Counted from the stretch's first letter, positions 17,830 to 27,599 are shown. The stretch is DNA of 64,000 bases from Serratia entomophila (GCF_021462285.1 NZ_CP082787.1:3100001-3164000); one strand, 5' to 3'. Notes: generated from the sequence alone by a model not told the origin. Numbers and translations: made by a program.

Positions 17830-19031
17830 ACCAGGCGTTTATCTGCGACGGCGTGCGCACGCCGATTGGCCGCTACGGCGGCGCGTTGGCCAACGTGCGC
17901 GCCGACGATCTGGCCGCCCTGCCGCTGCGCGCGCTGCTGGAGCGCCACCCGCAGGTGGACTGGGCGCAGACCGACGATGTGATCCTCGGCTGCGCCAATC
18001 AGGCCGGGGAAGACAACCGCAATCTGGCGCGCATGGCGCTGCTGCTGGCCGGGCTGCCGGTGGGCGTTTCCGGCACCACGCTCAACCGCCTGTGCGGTTC
18101 GGGGCTGGACGCGCTGGCGATGGCGGCGCGCAGCATCAAGGCCGGTGAAGCCGGGCTGGTGCTGGCGGGCGGCGCGGAATCGATGACCCGCGCGCCGCTG
18201 GTGATGGGCAAGGCCGACAGCGCCTTCAGCCGGCAGGCGCAGCTGTATGACACCACCCTCGGCTGGCGCTTCGTCAACCCGCAGATGCAGGCCGGCTTCG
18301 GCACCGATTCGATGCCGGAAACCGCCGAAAACGTCGCGGCGCAGTTCAACATCAGCCGCGCCGATCAGGACGCCTTTGCGCTGCGCAGCCAGCAACGCAC
18401 CGCCCGGGCGCAGGATCTGGGCTACCTGGCGCAGGAGATCGTGCCGGTGAGCCTCGAGGGTAAAAAAGGCGCGGTCACGCAGTTCAGCCAGGACGAACAC
18501 CCGCGCGCCGACACCCGGCTTGAACAGCTGCAGGCGTTGAAAACCCCGTTTCGCCAGCCCGGCAGCGTCACCGCCGGTAACGCCTCGGGGCTGAATGACG
18601 GCGCGGCGGCTCTGATAGTCGCCTCCGAGGCGATGGCGGCGCGCCAGGGGCTGACGCCGCGCGCGCGCATCGTCGCCACCGCCACCTGCGGCGTCGAGCC
18701 GCGGCTGATGGGTATCGGCCCGCTGCCGGCCACCCGCAAGGTATTGGAAATCGCCGGGCTGAGCCTGGCGCAGATGGATGTGATTGAACTGAATGAGGCG
18801 TTCGCCGCCCAGGCGCTGGCGGTGTTGCGCCAGCTCGGCCTGCCGGACGACGCCCCGCAGGTAAACCCCAACGGCGGCGCCATCGCATTGGGCCATCCGC
18901 TGGGCATGAGCGGCGCGCGCCTGGCGCTGGCCGCCCTGTTTGAACTGGAACGGCGATCCGGCCGCTACGCGCTGTGCACCATGTGCATCGGCGTCGGCCA
19001 GGGCATCGCCATGATCATTGAGCGTGTCTGA
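17826..19031 (+). CDS. paaJ: PaaJ: 3-oxoadipyl-CoA thiolase
   Basis: A 401-residue thiolase (E. coli 401). The nucleophilic Cys lies in [13 protein letters not shown] (about residue 90), the catalytic His in [17 protein letters not shown], and the second Cys in [10 protein letters not shown]. It cleaves 3-oxoadipyl-CoA and its dehydrosuberyl analogue to acetyl-CoA plus succinyl- or dehydroadipyl-CoA. Coupled to paaI by a 4-nt overlap. Confidence 0.96.
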   Translation: MNQAFICDGVRTPIGRYGGALANVRADDLAALPLRALLERHPQVDWAQTDDVILGCANQAGEDNRNLARMALLLAGLPVGVSGTTLNRLCGSGLDALAMAARSIKAGEAGLVLAGGAESMTRAPLVMGKADSAFSRQAQLYDTTLGWRFVNPQMQAGFGTDSMPETAENVAAQFNISRADQDAFALRSQQRTARAQDLGYLAQEIVPVSLEGKKGAVTQFSQDEHPRADTRLEQLQALKTPFRQPGSVTAGNASGLNDGAAALIVASEAMAARQGLTPRARIVATATCGVEPRLMGIGPLPATRKVLEIAGLSLAQMDVIELNEAFAAQALAVLRQLGLPDDAPQVNPNGGAIALGHPLGMSGARLALAALFELERRSGRYALCTMCIGVGQGIAMIIERV

Positions 19032-19046
19032 CCCCCGAGGCTAACT

Positions 19047-20354
19047 ATGACAACAAATCCACAGCCACTCGATGCAGTCGAATTCGCCTCGCGCGATGAG
19101 ATTGAAGCGCTGCAGCTGGAGCGCCTGAAATGGACGCTGCGCCATGCCTACGACAACGTGCCGATGTACCGTCGCAAGTTCGATCAGGCCGGGGTGCACC
19201 CGGACGATCTGCAGCAGTTGAGCGATCTGGCGCGCTTCCCCTATACCACCAAACAGGATCTGCGCGACAACTACCCGTTCGACACCTTCGCGGTGCCGAT
19301 GGAGCAAGTGGTGCGCATCCATGCCTCGTCGGGCACCACCGGCCGGCCGACGGTGGTGGGCTATACCCAGCGCGACATCGATAACTGGGCCGATATCGTC
19401 GCCCGCAGCCTGCGCGCCGCCGGCGCCACCGCCAAAGACAAGGTGCACGTGGCCTACGGTTACGGCCTGTTTACCGGCGGCCTGGGCGCACACTACGGCG
19501 CCGAACGGCTCGGGGCGACGGTGATCCCGATGTCCGGCGGCCAGACCGAACGGCAGGCGCAGCTGATCCTGGATTTCAAACCCGACGTGATCATGGTGAC
19601 GCCCTCCTACTGCCTGACGCTGATTGACGAACTGGAACGCAAAATGGGCGGCGACGCCCGCGGCTGCTCGCTGCGCCTCGGGGTGTTCGGCGCCGAACCC
19701 TGGACCGAAGCGCTGCGCCATGAGATTGAAACCCGCATGGGCATCAAGGCGCTGGACATCTACGGGCTGTCCGAAGTGATGGGCCCGGGCGTGGCGATGG
19801 AGTGCGCCGAAAGCGGCGGCGGCCCGACCATCTGGGAGGATCACTTCCTGCCGGAGATAATCTGCCCGGAAACCGGCGTCGCCCTGCCGGACGGCGAGCA
19901 CGGCGAACTGGTGTTCACCACCCTGACCAAAGAGGCGCTGCCGGTGATCCGCTACCGCACCCGCGATCTCACCCGTCTGCTGCCGGGCGACGCGCGCCAG
20001 ATGCGCCGCATGGGCAAAATCACCGGCCGCTCCGACGACATGCTGATCATCCGCGGCGTGAACGTCTTCCCGTCGCAGGTGGAGGAACAGATCATGCAGT
20101 TCGAGCAGCTGTCGCCGCACTACCAGCTGCAGGTCAGCCGCAGCGGGCACCTCGACACCCTGGCGGTGCGCGTCGAGCTGAAGGAGTCGGCGCTCAGCCT
20201 CAGCCACCAGCAGCGCTGCGACATCTGCCATCAGCTGCGCCACCACATCAAATCGATCGTTGGCGTCAGCACCGACGTCAGCATCGCTAACTGCGGCGAC
20301 ATCCCGCGCTCGGAAGGCAAGGCGCAGCGGGTGGTCGACCTGCGGCCGCGCTGA
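19047..20354 (+). CDS. paaK: PaaK: phenylacetate-CoA ligase
   Basis: A 435-residue AMP-forming ligase (E. coli 437). The P-loop-like motif is HASSGTTGRPTVVGYT (about residues 93-108), then DIYGLSEVMGPGVAMEC and the C-terminal GRSDDMLIIRGVNVFPSQVE hinge. It activates phenylacetate and so produces the effector that relieves PaaX repression. Last gene of the catabolic operon; 78 nt separate it from paaX. Confidence 0.96.
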   Translation: MTTNPQPLDAVEFASRDEIEALQLERLKWTLRHAYDNVPMYRRKFDQAGVHPDDLQQLSDLARFPYTTKQDLRDNYPFDTFAVPMEQVVRIHASSGTTGRPTVVGYTQRDIDNWADIVARSLRAAGATAKDKVHVAYGYGLFTGGLGAHYGAERLGATVIPMSGGQTERQAQLILDFKPDVIMVTPSYCLTLIDELERKMGGDARGCSLRLGVFGAEPWTEALRHEIETRMGIKALDIYGLSEVMGPGVAMECAESGGGPTIWEDHFLPEIICPETGVALPDGEHGELVFTTLTKEALPVIRYRTRDLTRLLPGDARQMRRMGKITGRSDDMLIIRGVNVFPSQVEEQIMQFEQLSPHYQLQVSRSGHLDTLAVRVELKESALSLSHQQRCDICHQLRHHIKSIVGVSTDVSIANCGDIPRSEGKAQRVVDLRPR

Positions 20355-20432
20355 GGCCCGCGGCGTCACGGATGACGCCGCAGCGAATTATGGTAATGTT
20401 ATGGCTCATCGACGGCTAACCCATGGAAAAAT

Positions 20433-21368
20433 ATGGAACATAAACTGGATGAGTTTATCCGCCATGCTGTAGACGCCCAACCTGTCAGCGGCACGTCGCT
20501 TATCATCTCGCTGTACGGCGACGCGCTCAGCCACCGCGGCGGCGAGATCTGGCTCGGCAGCCTCAGCGCGCTGCTGGAGGCGCTGGGTTTTGGCGATCGC
20601 TTCGTGCGCACCTCGGTGTTCCGCCTGCAAAAAGAGGGCTGGCTGGCGGTGGAGAAAATCGGCCGGCGCAGCTTCTACCGCGTAACCGAGCAGGGCATGC
20701 GCCAGTTCCGCCACGCCGAGTCGAAAATTTACCTCAGCGAACAACCCGCCTGGGACGGCAAATGGGATTTGCTGTTGCTGGAGCGCGCCGACAAGCACGA
20801 ACGGGCGCGGCTGAAGAAAGAGCTGGGCTGGCTGGGCTTCGGCCAGATCGCCAACAACCTGATGGCGGCCCCCACCCACGCGCAGACCGACGTGACGGCG
20901 CTGCTCGGCGAACTCAGCGCCAGCGAACGGGTGATCTACTTCCGCGCCGACTACCCCTACAACCGCTCCGAACAGACGCTGCAGCAGCTGGTAGCCGAGT
21001 GTTGGTCGCTGAACGAGGTGGCGGCGGGCTACCATGAGTTTATCCTCTCCTTCCGCCCGCTGATGGCGCTGCTGCGCGAGACCGACGACGCGGCGTTAAC
21101 GCCGCTGCGCTGTTTCCAGATTAAGCTATTATTGATTCACTTCTTCCGCCGCGTGGTGCTGAAGGATCCGCTGCTGCCGGATGCGCTGTTGCCTGCCCAA
21201 TGGGAAGGGCAAATCGCCCGCAACCTGTGCATCAACCTCTATCAGCGGGTGGATCGCGCCGCCACCGATTACGTCAGCGCGCTGGCGGAAAGCACCATCG
21301 GCTCCCTGCCCGCCCCCTCGGCGAGCTACTATCGGCGTTTCGGCGGCCTGCCGCGCGACACTTTTTAA
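20433..21368 (+). CDS. paaX: PaaX: phenylacetyl-CoA-responsive repressor
   Basis: A 311-residue regulator (E. coli 316). An N-terminal winged helix (FVRTSVFRLQKEGWLAVEKI) precedes the PaaX central and C-terminal domains (EKLGWLGFG-type segment, SYYRRFGGLPRDTF end). It represses the paaZ and paaA promoters until phenylacetyl-CoA binds. It may use its own promoter in the 78-nt gap after paaK, as in E. coli. Spaced 12 nt from paaY. Confidence 0.95.
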   Translation: MEHKLDEFIRHAVDAQPVSGTSLIISLYGDALSHRGGEIWLGSLSALLEALGFGDRFVRTSVFRLQKEGWLAVEKIGRRSFYRVTEQGMRQFRHAESKIYLSEQPAWDGKWDLLLLERADKHERARLKKELGWLGFGQIANNLMAAPTHAQTDVTALLGELSASERVIYFRADYPYNRSEQTLQQLVAECWSLNEVAAGYHEFILSFRPLMALLRETDDAALTPLRCFQIKLLLIHFFRRVVLKDPLLPDALLPAQWEGQIARNLCINLYQRVDRAATDYVSALAESTIGSLPAPSASYYRRFGGLPRDTF

Positions 21369-21380
21369 GGAGTTTTCGCT

Positions 21381-21977
21381 ATGCCTGTGTATCAGATTGA
21401 CGGCCTGACCCCGGTCGTCGACCCCAGCAGCTACGTGCACCCGACCGCGGTGCTGATTGGCGACGTGATCGTCGGCAAACGGGTGTATATCGGCCCGAAT
21501 GCCAGCCTGCGCGGCGATTTTGGCCGGCTGGTGATCCGCGACGGCGCCAATATCCAGGATAACTGCGTGATGCACGGCTTCCCGCAGCAGGATACGGTGG
21601 TGGAGGAAGACGGCCACATCGGCCACGGCGCGATCCTGCACGGCTGCCGCATCCGGCGCAACGCCATGGTCGGCATGAATGCGGTGATTATGGACGGCGC
21701 GGAAATCGGCGAGAACACCATCGTCGGCGCCATGGCGTTCGTCAAGGCGGCGGCGGTGATCGACGCCAACAAACTGGTGGTCGGCAGCCCGGCGCGCGTG
21801 CTGCGTGACCTGACCGAGCAGGAGCTGGAGTGGAAAGTCGCCGGCACCCGCGAATATCAGGATCTGGTGCAGCGCTGCACATCCTCGCTGCGCGAAGTCG
21901 CCCCCCTGACGGAAATCGAACCCGGCCGCCGGCGCCTGACCTTTGGCGACCATCTGATCCCGAAAAGCCAGCTGTGA
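21381..21977 (+). CDS. paaY: PaaY: hexapeptide-repeat thioesterase
   Basis: A 198-residue left-handed beta-helix protein (E. coli 196) with hexapeptide repeats and carbonic-anhydrase-like His ligands ([22 protein letters not shown]). In E. coli it hydrolyses CoA adducts such as ring-modified phenylacetyl-CoA, protecting the pathway. AAGGAG lies before the ATG. It forms a paaXY unit and ends just before a 10-bp hairpin. Confidence 0.95.
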   Translation: MPVYQIDGLTPVVDPSSYVHPTAVLIGDVIVGKRVYIGPNASLRGDFGRLVIRDGANIQDNCVMHGFPQQDTVVEEDGHIGHGAILHGCRIRRNAMVGMNAVIMDGAEIGENTIVGAMAFVKAAAVIDANKLVVGSPARVLRDLTEQELEWKVAGTREYQDLVQRCTSSLREVAPLTEIEPGRRRLTFGDHLIPKSQL

Positions 21978-22019
21978 TCCCTAGAAATGACGCGGGCCTT
22001 CCGACCTCTAACTTGATTC

Positions 22020-22042
22020 AGATAGCCTGAAACAGGCTATCT
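22020..22042. terminator. Hairpin between paaY and lipoprotein gene
   Basis: AGATAGCCTG (22020-22029) pairs with CAGGCTATCT (22033-22042) around AAA. It lies between two convergent genes, and the stop codon of the minus-strand lipoprotein (22037-22039) is inside it. Possibly a shared bidirectional terminator; T-runs are weak. Confidence 0.55.
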
Positions 22043-22453
22043 GATCTGTTCAACTTTCAAGTCCCCCGATTCACGGTATAACCGGAATGACGAGCTAAAG
22101 TTCCGTCCACCCGATTGGCCTTCCCCTTTAAAGAAAGTCTCAGTCAGGAACCCGTAGGTATGTCCTTCCTTGAACGGATAACCGAAATCAGGCACGCACG
22201 AGTCTTGTGACAAAAGGAGAGGTTGGCTTTCATTTACATCAAAATATTTTCTAAACGCTTCATTCTCTTTATCCGCTTCTGCAATCTGGATCCCATTTAG
22301 ATACTCATGACTTTTCGCGGGCACCTGCAAGCATACCTTATCATCGACCACACTCACCTTTGCGGCCTGAATATCGAGGATCCTTGACTCACAGGCTGAC
22401 AACATCAGAACGGAACAAAGCGTCGCCAGGTATTTCCCCTTTTCCATTATCAT
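22037..22453 (-). CDS. Lipoprotein, candidate immunity protein
   Basis: A 138-residue lipoprotein: short basic n-region, hydrophobic stretch and lipobox LSAC (about residues 18-21), so it would be anchored in the envelope with a periplasmic domain. The start at 22453 is supported by a perfect AAGGAG spaced 5 nt and by an ATGA overlap with the upstream metallopeptidase-like gene, which means tight translational coupling. A periplasmic lipoprotein coupled to a putative zinc peptidase suggests an immunity protein of a T6SS-type pair; this is inference. The base composition is clearly lower in GC than paaY. Confidence 0.65.
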   Translation of the reverse strand: MIMEKGKYLATLCSVLMLSACESRILDIQAAKVSVVDDKVCLQVPAKSHEYLNGIQIAEADKENEAFRKYFDVNESQPLLLSQDSCVPDFGYPFKEGHTYGFLTETFFKGEGQSGGRNFSSSFRLYRESGDLKVEQIR

Positions 22454-22995
22454 TTCACTCCTTGCAGAAAGCGGAACAGCGTTTTGCGATACCTTGTCGC
22501 TAACGTATTTTGATCTGAAACACCTTGATAAGTGACCACCGGCCAAGCCTTACGCCGCTGGATATTCCATTCACGGTACCCATAAGCCTGCAAAACATAG
22601 TAATCAGCAATAATCTGAGCCTGCTGCTCAAGCCCATAGTCCAATAACGCTCTGTCATCCAATCGATAGGTATAATCAGCTGCCCAACTGAACATTCCTC
22701 GAGCTCTTACCCACATACCTTTCTGATGCTGCCATACGTGCATCATTTCATGAATAAATAGATGCCTTATATCAACGGTTGATTCAGCGCCAAAATCCGG
22801 GGAATACAGCTCTTTTCTGAAGAACAATTCTCCATTAGGCGTCATAGCCGTTCCGCGCCTTTGTAAGCCAAAAGGAAGATAGCTAGCGCAATGTATCCAC
22901 ACACGCGGATAAGCTATCTCCCCACCAAAAACCGTTTTTGCTAAAGCAATCTCTTTCAACGTTAGCTGTCTGAGCGATCCTTCTTCCTTTTGCAT
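22450..22995 (-). CDS. HExxH metallopeptidase-like protein, candidate T6SS effector
   Basis: A 181-residue protein without signal peptide. It carries a zincin motif HEMMH (residues 82-86) preceded by a hydrophobic strand, with a downstream GLEQQAQIIADYY (from residue 121) that could give the third (Glu) ligand of a gluzincin. I know similar small proteins from enterobacteria annotated as Rhs/Vgr-associated or DUF4157-like; that assignment is from memory. It overlaps the lipoprotein gene by 4 nt. No vgrG, hcp or rhs is nearby, so it would be an orphan effector. AT-rich compared with its flanks. Confidence 0.6.
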   Translation of the reverse strand: MQKEEGSLRQLTLKEIALAKTVFGGEIAYPRVWIHCASYLPFGLQRRGTAMTPNGELFFRKELYSPDFGAESTVDIRHLFIHEMMHVWQHQKGMWVRARGMFSWAADYTYRLDDRALLDYGLEQQAQIIADYYVLQAYGYREWNIQRRKAWPVVTYQGVSDQNTLATRYRKTLFRFLQGVK

Positions 22996-23116
22996 GCGCC
23001 ATCCTTATATCCCTATACGCTAAAATCGCAAACCTCATGTTAAAAAACCGTATTTTCAGGCTAACAGTACATTACCCCACCATTTTGAGCACGCAATAAC
23101 CGTATCAGCCTATCGA

Positions 23117-24517
23117 TTACTCCGCCTCCGGCACCTTGAGTGGCAGCGGCGCAGGCGCGCGGCGGCTATGGAAATGATAAGCCGCCGCCAGCAGCAGGGT
23201 GAACGGAATGCCGAACCACAGCGTCATGCGGAAAAACTCGGTGAAGGCGGTCGAGATCATCAGCGCCGCCATCAGCAACGCGCCGGCCAGCGTGGTGTAC
23301 GGGAAGCCCCACATGCGAAACTTCAGGTGCGTCTGACGATGGTGGCGGCGGAAAAACAGGTGGGTGACGAAGATCATCAACCAGGTGAAGCAGGCACCGT
23401 ATACCGAAATCGACATCATGGCGGCGAATGAGGTTTTAGGCGCCACCAGGCTCAGTACGATCGACACCAGGATGCCGATGCAAGACATCGCCAGCGCATT
23501 GACCGGAATGCCGCGCCGGCTGACCCGCCCCAGCGCCGCCGGCGCCTGCCCGGCGCGCGACAGCGAAAACATCATGCGGGTGGTGATGTACAGCTGGCTG
23601 TTCATCGCCGACAGCGCCGCCACCAGCACGATAAAGTTGAAGATGCCGGCGGCGGCGGGCAGATGGATCACGTTCATCGCCATCAGAAACGGGCTCTCGC
23701 CGGTGCCGGACTGGCGCCAGGGCACGATCGCCAGCATCAGGCCAATCGACAGCATGTAGAAAATAAACAGGCGCACAATGGTGCCCTTGAATGCCGCCCG
23801 AACCGCGATAACCGGATTTTTGGCTTCGCCCGCCGCCACCGCGATCATTTCGATGCTCAGGTAGCTGAAGATCGAAACGATCACCGCGAACCACATGCCT
23901 TTGACGCCGAACGGCAGAAAACCGCCCTCAGTCAGATTGCGCAGGCCGAAGGCCGGGTTGGCGGAGAACGACAGAATGCCGATGCCGATAATGATAAACG
24001 CCACGATCGCCACTACCTTGACGGTGGACAGCGCGTATTCCACCTGGCCGAAGGATTTCACGCCGATCAGGTTGATGGCGATCACCGCCGCCGAGAACAG
24101 CAACACCCAGGGCCAGATCGGCGTGGCCGGGAACCAGAACTGCATGTACATGCCGATGGCCGTCACTTCGGTGCCCACCGCCAGCACCACGCAGGACCAG
24201 TAGGAGTAGCGCACCAAAAAACCGCACAGCGGCCCGAGATAAAACTCGGCGTAATCGCCGAACGAACCGGGCGTCGGGTGTTCCGAGGTCATTTCCGCCA
24301 GGCACCCCATCAGCAGCAGCGCGATCGCGCCGCCGATCAGGTAACTCAACAGTACGCTGGGCCCCGCCATCTGAATGGCGTAAGCGCTGCCGAGAAACAG
24401 CCCGGTGCCGATGGCGCCGCCGATCGCCAGCATCGACATTTGCCCGGCGGTGAGGTGTTTATTCAGCCCGCCCTGGCGCCGGGCGATATGCTCAAAATCT
24501 TTTATCGGTTTCATCAC
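23117..24517 (-). CDS. APC-family amino acid permease (AAT/GABA-permease type)
   Basis: A 466-residue, 12-helix inner-membrane proton symporter. Family marks are LTAGQMSMLAIGGAIGTGLF in TM1 and the loop EMTSEHPTPGSFGDYAEFYLG after TM2, both typical of the amino acid transporter family that includes GabP, ProY, PheP and AroP. The substrate cannot be fixed from sequence. It is the last gene of a run with RidA and a formamidase-like hydrolase, separated by 128 nt, which suggests uptake of the compound they process. Confidence 0.88.
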   Translation of the reverse strand: MMKPIKDFEHIARRQGGLNKHLTAGQMSMLAIGGAIGTGLFLGSAYAIQMAGPSVLLSYLIGGAIALLLMGCLAEMTSEHPTPGSFGDYAEFYLGPLCGFLVRYSYWSCVVLAVGTEVTAIGMYMQFWFPATPIWPWVLLFSAAVIAINLIGVKSFGQVEYALSTVKVVAIVAFIIIGIGILSFSANPAFGLRNLTEGGFLPFGVKGMWFAVIVSIFSYLSIEMIAVAAGEAKNPVIAVRAAFKGTIVRLFIFYMLSIGLMLAIVPWRQSGTGESPFLMAMNVIHLPAAAGIFNFIVLVAALSAMNSQLYITTRMMFSLSRAGQAPAALGRVSRRGIPVNALAMSCIGILVSIVLSLVAPKTSFAAMMSISVYGACFTWLMIFVTHLFFRRHHRQTHLKFRMWGFPYTTLAGALLMAALMISTAFTEFFRMTLWFGIPFTLLLAAAYHFHSRRAPAPLPLKVPEAE

Positions 24518-24645
24518 TAAGCCCTACCTTATTCACGCAATGCGGTTAACGTCCGAAATGGCGGCGGTGGCGGAATTCATCATTTCAAGCACAGGGAAAC
24601 CTTAATTCGCTATGGAATTAACTGAAACAACACCTGCAAAAACAA

Positions 24646-25017
24646 TCAGGCGATAGCGCTGACGGTAATCTCTATTTTCATGCCGGGCACCACCAGCTTT
24701 TCGACAATAACGGTGGAGCGGTTAGGATACGGATAGTTGAAATATTTAAGATAAATGTCATCGAGCAATTTAACGTCGTTAACGTCGGTCAAATAAACAA
24801 TAACCTGCAGCACGTTATCGGAATGGCTATTTGCCGCCTTTAGCGTCTGAGCCAGATTATCGAACGTCAGGGTTATTTGTTTTTCCGGCGCGCCGGTCTC
24901 TATGCTGCCGTCCGCCCTGACCGGGCCATGGGCGGTAAACAGCATGCCTGCGCCCTGGGTGGCCCAGGAAAAAGGCTGGCCGATTTCGGGCAGCCCGGTA
25001 TCAATGACCTTGCGCAT
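24646..25017 (-). CDS. RidA family protein
   Basis: A 123-residue RidA/YjgF-type protein. MRKVIDTGLPEIGQPFSWAT is followed by the family core with VYLTDVNDVKLLDDIYLKYF and a C-terminal VEKLVVPGMKIEITVSAIA containing the P/G-x-EI(E) segment. Members deaminate reactive enamine/imine intermediates. The start at 25017 has GAGGAAC about 9 nt upstream. The canonical active-site Arg of true RidA is not obvious, so it may be a subgroup member. The gene overlaps the end of the hydrolase gene by 17 nt. Confidence 0.82.
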   Translation of the reverse strand: MRKVIDTGLPEIGQPFSWATQGAGMLFTAHGPVRADGSIETGAPEKQITLTFDNLAQTLKAANSHSDNVLQVIVYLTDVNDVKLLDDIYLKYFNYPYPNRSTVIVEKLVVPGMKIEITVSAIA

Positions 25018-25816
25018 GCTGAAGTTCCTCATGGTTGCCAAGTTGGCGGACCAGCGCGCCGTCGGCAGCGAACAGCGCGTCCAGAATCGTGTAATGGTTG
25101 GCGCCGGCCACCGCGTTCAGCCCGGCCTGCAGCCCCTGTTCCCGCAGCGCGGCGTGATAGTGCCGCGATTGGCCAATCAGTTCCGGCAGCTCCGCCGCAC
25201 CGTAGAACAGCGTCATCGGTTTGATGTGCGGCGTAATTGCGCGCGCCGGGCTGAGTTGCGAAATTTGCTGCGCCGTCAGCTGCAGCGCTCGGTTAACGTA
25301 GGTGGTCAACAAAGGTTCCAGCTCGAAAATGCCGCTGATGGGCAAAACCGCATCGACCGCCGCATGCCCTTGCCAGTAGGCGGCCAAATGACCGCCGGCC
25401 GAATGGCCGCACAGATAAACCGGCTGATGCCGCCGGGGCGGCAGACGCCGTTGAATGGCGTTCAGCGCCGCCCCCACCTGGCGGCAAATATCGTCCAGAG
25501 AAGCCGCGGGGGCCTGCGAATACTCCACCAGCACCACGTCAAAACCGCGCGCCAGCGGCGCCGGCGCAATAAAGGCAAAATCCTCTTTACTGCAAAATTG
25601 CCAATAACCGCCGTGAATAAAAATTAACGTCCCCAACGTATGTTCGCTGGAATAAAACCAGTCAAAAACTTCTCGCGGAGAATCGCCATAGGGAACGTTT
25701 TTATCATGGCGATTATTTTTATAAACCTCTCGGCTGCGGGATTGAAATGAGGCCAAGATCTCATCCTCATTATCTACCGTCGAACCGTTGTCATAACTGC
25801 CCGGGACAGGTTTCAT
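25001..25816 (-). CDS. Alpha/beta hydrolase, kynurenine formamidase-like
   Basis: A 271-residue cytosolic hydrolase. The oxyanion-hole motif HGGYW and nucleophile elbow GHSAGGH (central third) plus a C-terminal His in GANHYTIL are the signature of the kynurenine formamidase/arylformamidase group. It may hydrolyse N-formylkynurenine or a related amide. First gene of a hydrolase-RidA-permease operon, so a role in catabolism of an imported amino-acid derivative is inferred. No tryptophan dioxygenase is nearby. Confidence 0.8.
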   Translation of the reverse strand: MKPVPGSYDNGSTVDNEDEILASFQSRSREVYKNNRHDKNVPYGDSPREVFDWFYSSEHTLGTLIFIHGGYWQFCSKEDFAFIAPAPLARGFDVVLVEYSQAPAASLDDICRQVGAALNAIQRRLPPRRHQPVYLCGHSAGGHLAAYWQGHAAVDAVLPISGIFELEPLLTTYVNRALQLTAQQISQLSPARAITPHIKPMTLFYGAAELPELIGQSRHYHAALREQGLQAGLNAVAGANHYTILDALFAADGALVRQLGNHEELQHAQGH

Positions 25817-25968
25817 ATATTGAACTTAATTTATTATTTAAGAAGTGAGTTAACTATTAGCAACCGCTAAAAATATTGTCAAGACGGGCGCCTCAGCAAT
25901 GCGCGCCCGACAATATAAATCTTGAATTCCGCTAAAAAAGTTTAACCTGTGAAACTTATTGCGCTTAT

Positions 25969-26877
25969 TTAAACCGGTGGCCCGGCCTGAATTTGCGGCA
26001 ACCTGCTCAGACGCTGGAAGGCATAATCCCAAAAGGTGCGCACCTTCAGCGGCATCCGCTGCACATGCTGCGCCACCAGCTGCACCGGCATCGGCAAGGG
26101 TTCAAACGCCGGCAGCAGCCGCACCAGCGTGCCGGCGGCCAGATCGTCCGCCACCTGATAAGACAGCAAACGGGCGATGCCTTTGCCGGCGCGCGCGGCC
26201 AGCAGCTGAGTTTCCACCTCGTTGAGCAGCAGCCGTGGCGCCAGGCGCACCCGCTCGCCGTTTTCCTGCGGGCCGAAACGCCATTCGCGCAGCGAAGGCC
26301 GCTGGGTGCCGACGATGGTGTCGTGTTCCACCAGCTGCGCCGGCGTCAGCGGTTCCCCGCGCTGCGCCAGATAGGCCGGGCTGGCAACCGTGACCCGGCT
26401 GACCTGCCCCAGCCGGCGCGCCACCCGCGAAGAGTCTTGCTGATGGCCGATGCGTACCGCCACGTCCAGACCTTCATCGATCAGATCGAGGTTGCGATCG
26501 TTGAGCACCATTTCGATCTGCATCTGCGGGTAGTCATCCAAAAACGCCATCACCACCGGCGCCACGTGCATGCGGCCAAACTGCACTGGCGAAGTGATGC
26601 GCAGCAGGCCGCCGAGCTGGGTATCGGCGGCGTCCAGCACCGCCGTCCGATAGTCCTGCAACAGCAGCTGCGCGCGCTCCGCCAGCCGCAGCCCGGCCTC
26701 CGTCGGTGCCAATCGCCGGGTGGTGCGCTCCACCAGCCTGGCGCCAAAACGCTGCTCCAGCGCGGCGATTGCCCGGGTGATCGCCGGCGCGGAGCGCCGC
26801 AGCTTGCGCCCGGCGGCGGCCAGGCTGCCGTGTTGTATCACCGCGACAAAAATCGCCAGTTCGTCTAATCGGTCCAT
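25969..26877 (-). CDS. LysR-family transcriptional regulator
   Basis: A 302-residue regulator with N-terminal winged helix (LDELAIFVAVIQHGSLAAAG, then RSAPAITRAIAALEQRFG) and a LysR effector domain. Divergent from the GST gene at 26977 with a 99-nt spacer; it probably controls GST and the following flavin-binding protein. Confidence 0.88.
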   Translation of the reverse strand: MDRLDELAIFVAVIQHGSLAAAGRKLRRSAPAITRAIAALEQRFGARLVERTTRRLAPTEAGLRLAERAQLLLQDYRTAVLDAADTQLGGLLRITSPVQFGRMHVAPVVMAFLDDYPQMQIEMVLNDRNLDLIDEGLDVAVRIGHQQDSSRVARRLGQVSRVTVASPAYLAQRGEPLTPAQLVEHDTIVGTQRPSLREWRFGPQENGERVRLAPRLLLNEVETQLLAARAGKGIARLLSYQVADDLAAGTLVRLLPAFEPLPMPVQLVAQHVQRMPLKVRTFWDYAFQRLSRLPQIQAGPPV

Positions 26878-26976
26878 AGACTATTCCGGAAAATGAAATT
26901 ATCAATTTCTACATTGCCGGATCCACGCCACAAAACGCAAGAGTATGCTGTTTGAAACCCGAGAAGGAGCAAGACT

Positions 26977-27594
26977 ATGTCCAAGATAAAACTGTACGGC
27001 ACGTCGCTTTCCGGCCACGCCCACCGCGTGGCGCTGCTGCTGCGCATGCTCGAACTGCCTTATGAATGGGTCGAAACCCCGGCCGAGGTGCGCCAAAGCG
27101 CAAACTTCCGCCGGATCAATCCGTTCGGCCAGATCCCGGCGCTGCAAGACGGTGAACTGACGCTGGCGGACAGCAACGCCATTTTGGTGTACCTGGTGAA
27201 ACGCTATGCGCCGGATAGCCACTGGCTGCCGGAGCAGCCGTTGGCGGCGGCGCAGGTGCAAGAGTGGCTGTCGAAAGCCGCCGGCGAGGTGCGTTATGGC
27301 CCCGCCTCCTGCCGGCTGATCGCCCAGTTCTCCGTAGCGGAAGACTATCAGGCGGCATTGGCCGTCAGCGCCCGCTTTCTGCCGCAGATGGAGCAGCACC
27401 TGAGCGAGCGCCGCTTCCTGGCGACCGACGCGGCCACCATCGCCGATCTGGCCTGCTACAGCTACGTGGCGGTTGCGGCGGAAGGCGGCATCTCGCTGGC
27501 GGCTTATCCGGCCATTCGACGCTGGATTGCGCGTATCGCCGGGTTGCCGGGCTTCTTTGCCATGCCGGCGCTGCCAGAACCGGCCGCGAGCTGA
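26977..27594 (+). CDS. Glutathione S-transferase
   Basis: A 205-residue protein with thioredoxin-fold N-terminus (KLYGTSLSGHAHRVALLLRM) carrying the Ser-type active-site region, the cis-Pro/GSH-binding element NPFGQIPALQDGELTLADSN, and an all-helical C-terminal domain. Likely detoxification by glutathione conjugation. AAGGAGC precedes the ATG. Followed after 5 nt by a PPOX-family gene, forming a two-gene operon under the divergent LysR protein. Confidence 0.9.
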   Translation: MSKIKLYGTSLSGHAHRVALLLRMLELPYEWVETPAEVRQSANFRRINPFGQIPALQDGELTLADSNAILVYLVKRYAPDSHWLPEQPLAAAQVQEWLSKAAGEVRYGPASCRLIAQFSVAEDYQAALAVSARFLPQMEQHLSERRFLATDAATIADLACYSYVAVAAEGGISLAAYPAIRRWIARIAGLPGFFAMPALPEPAAS

Positions 27595-27599
27595 AGCCG

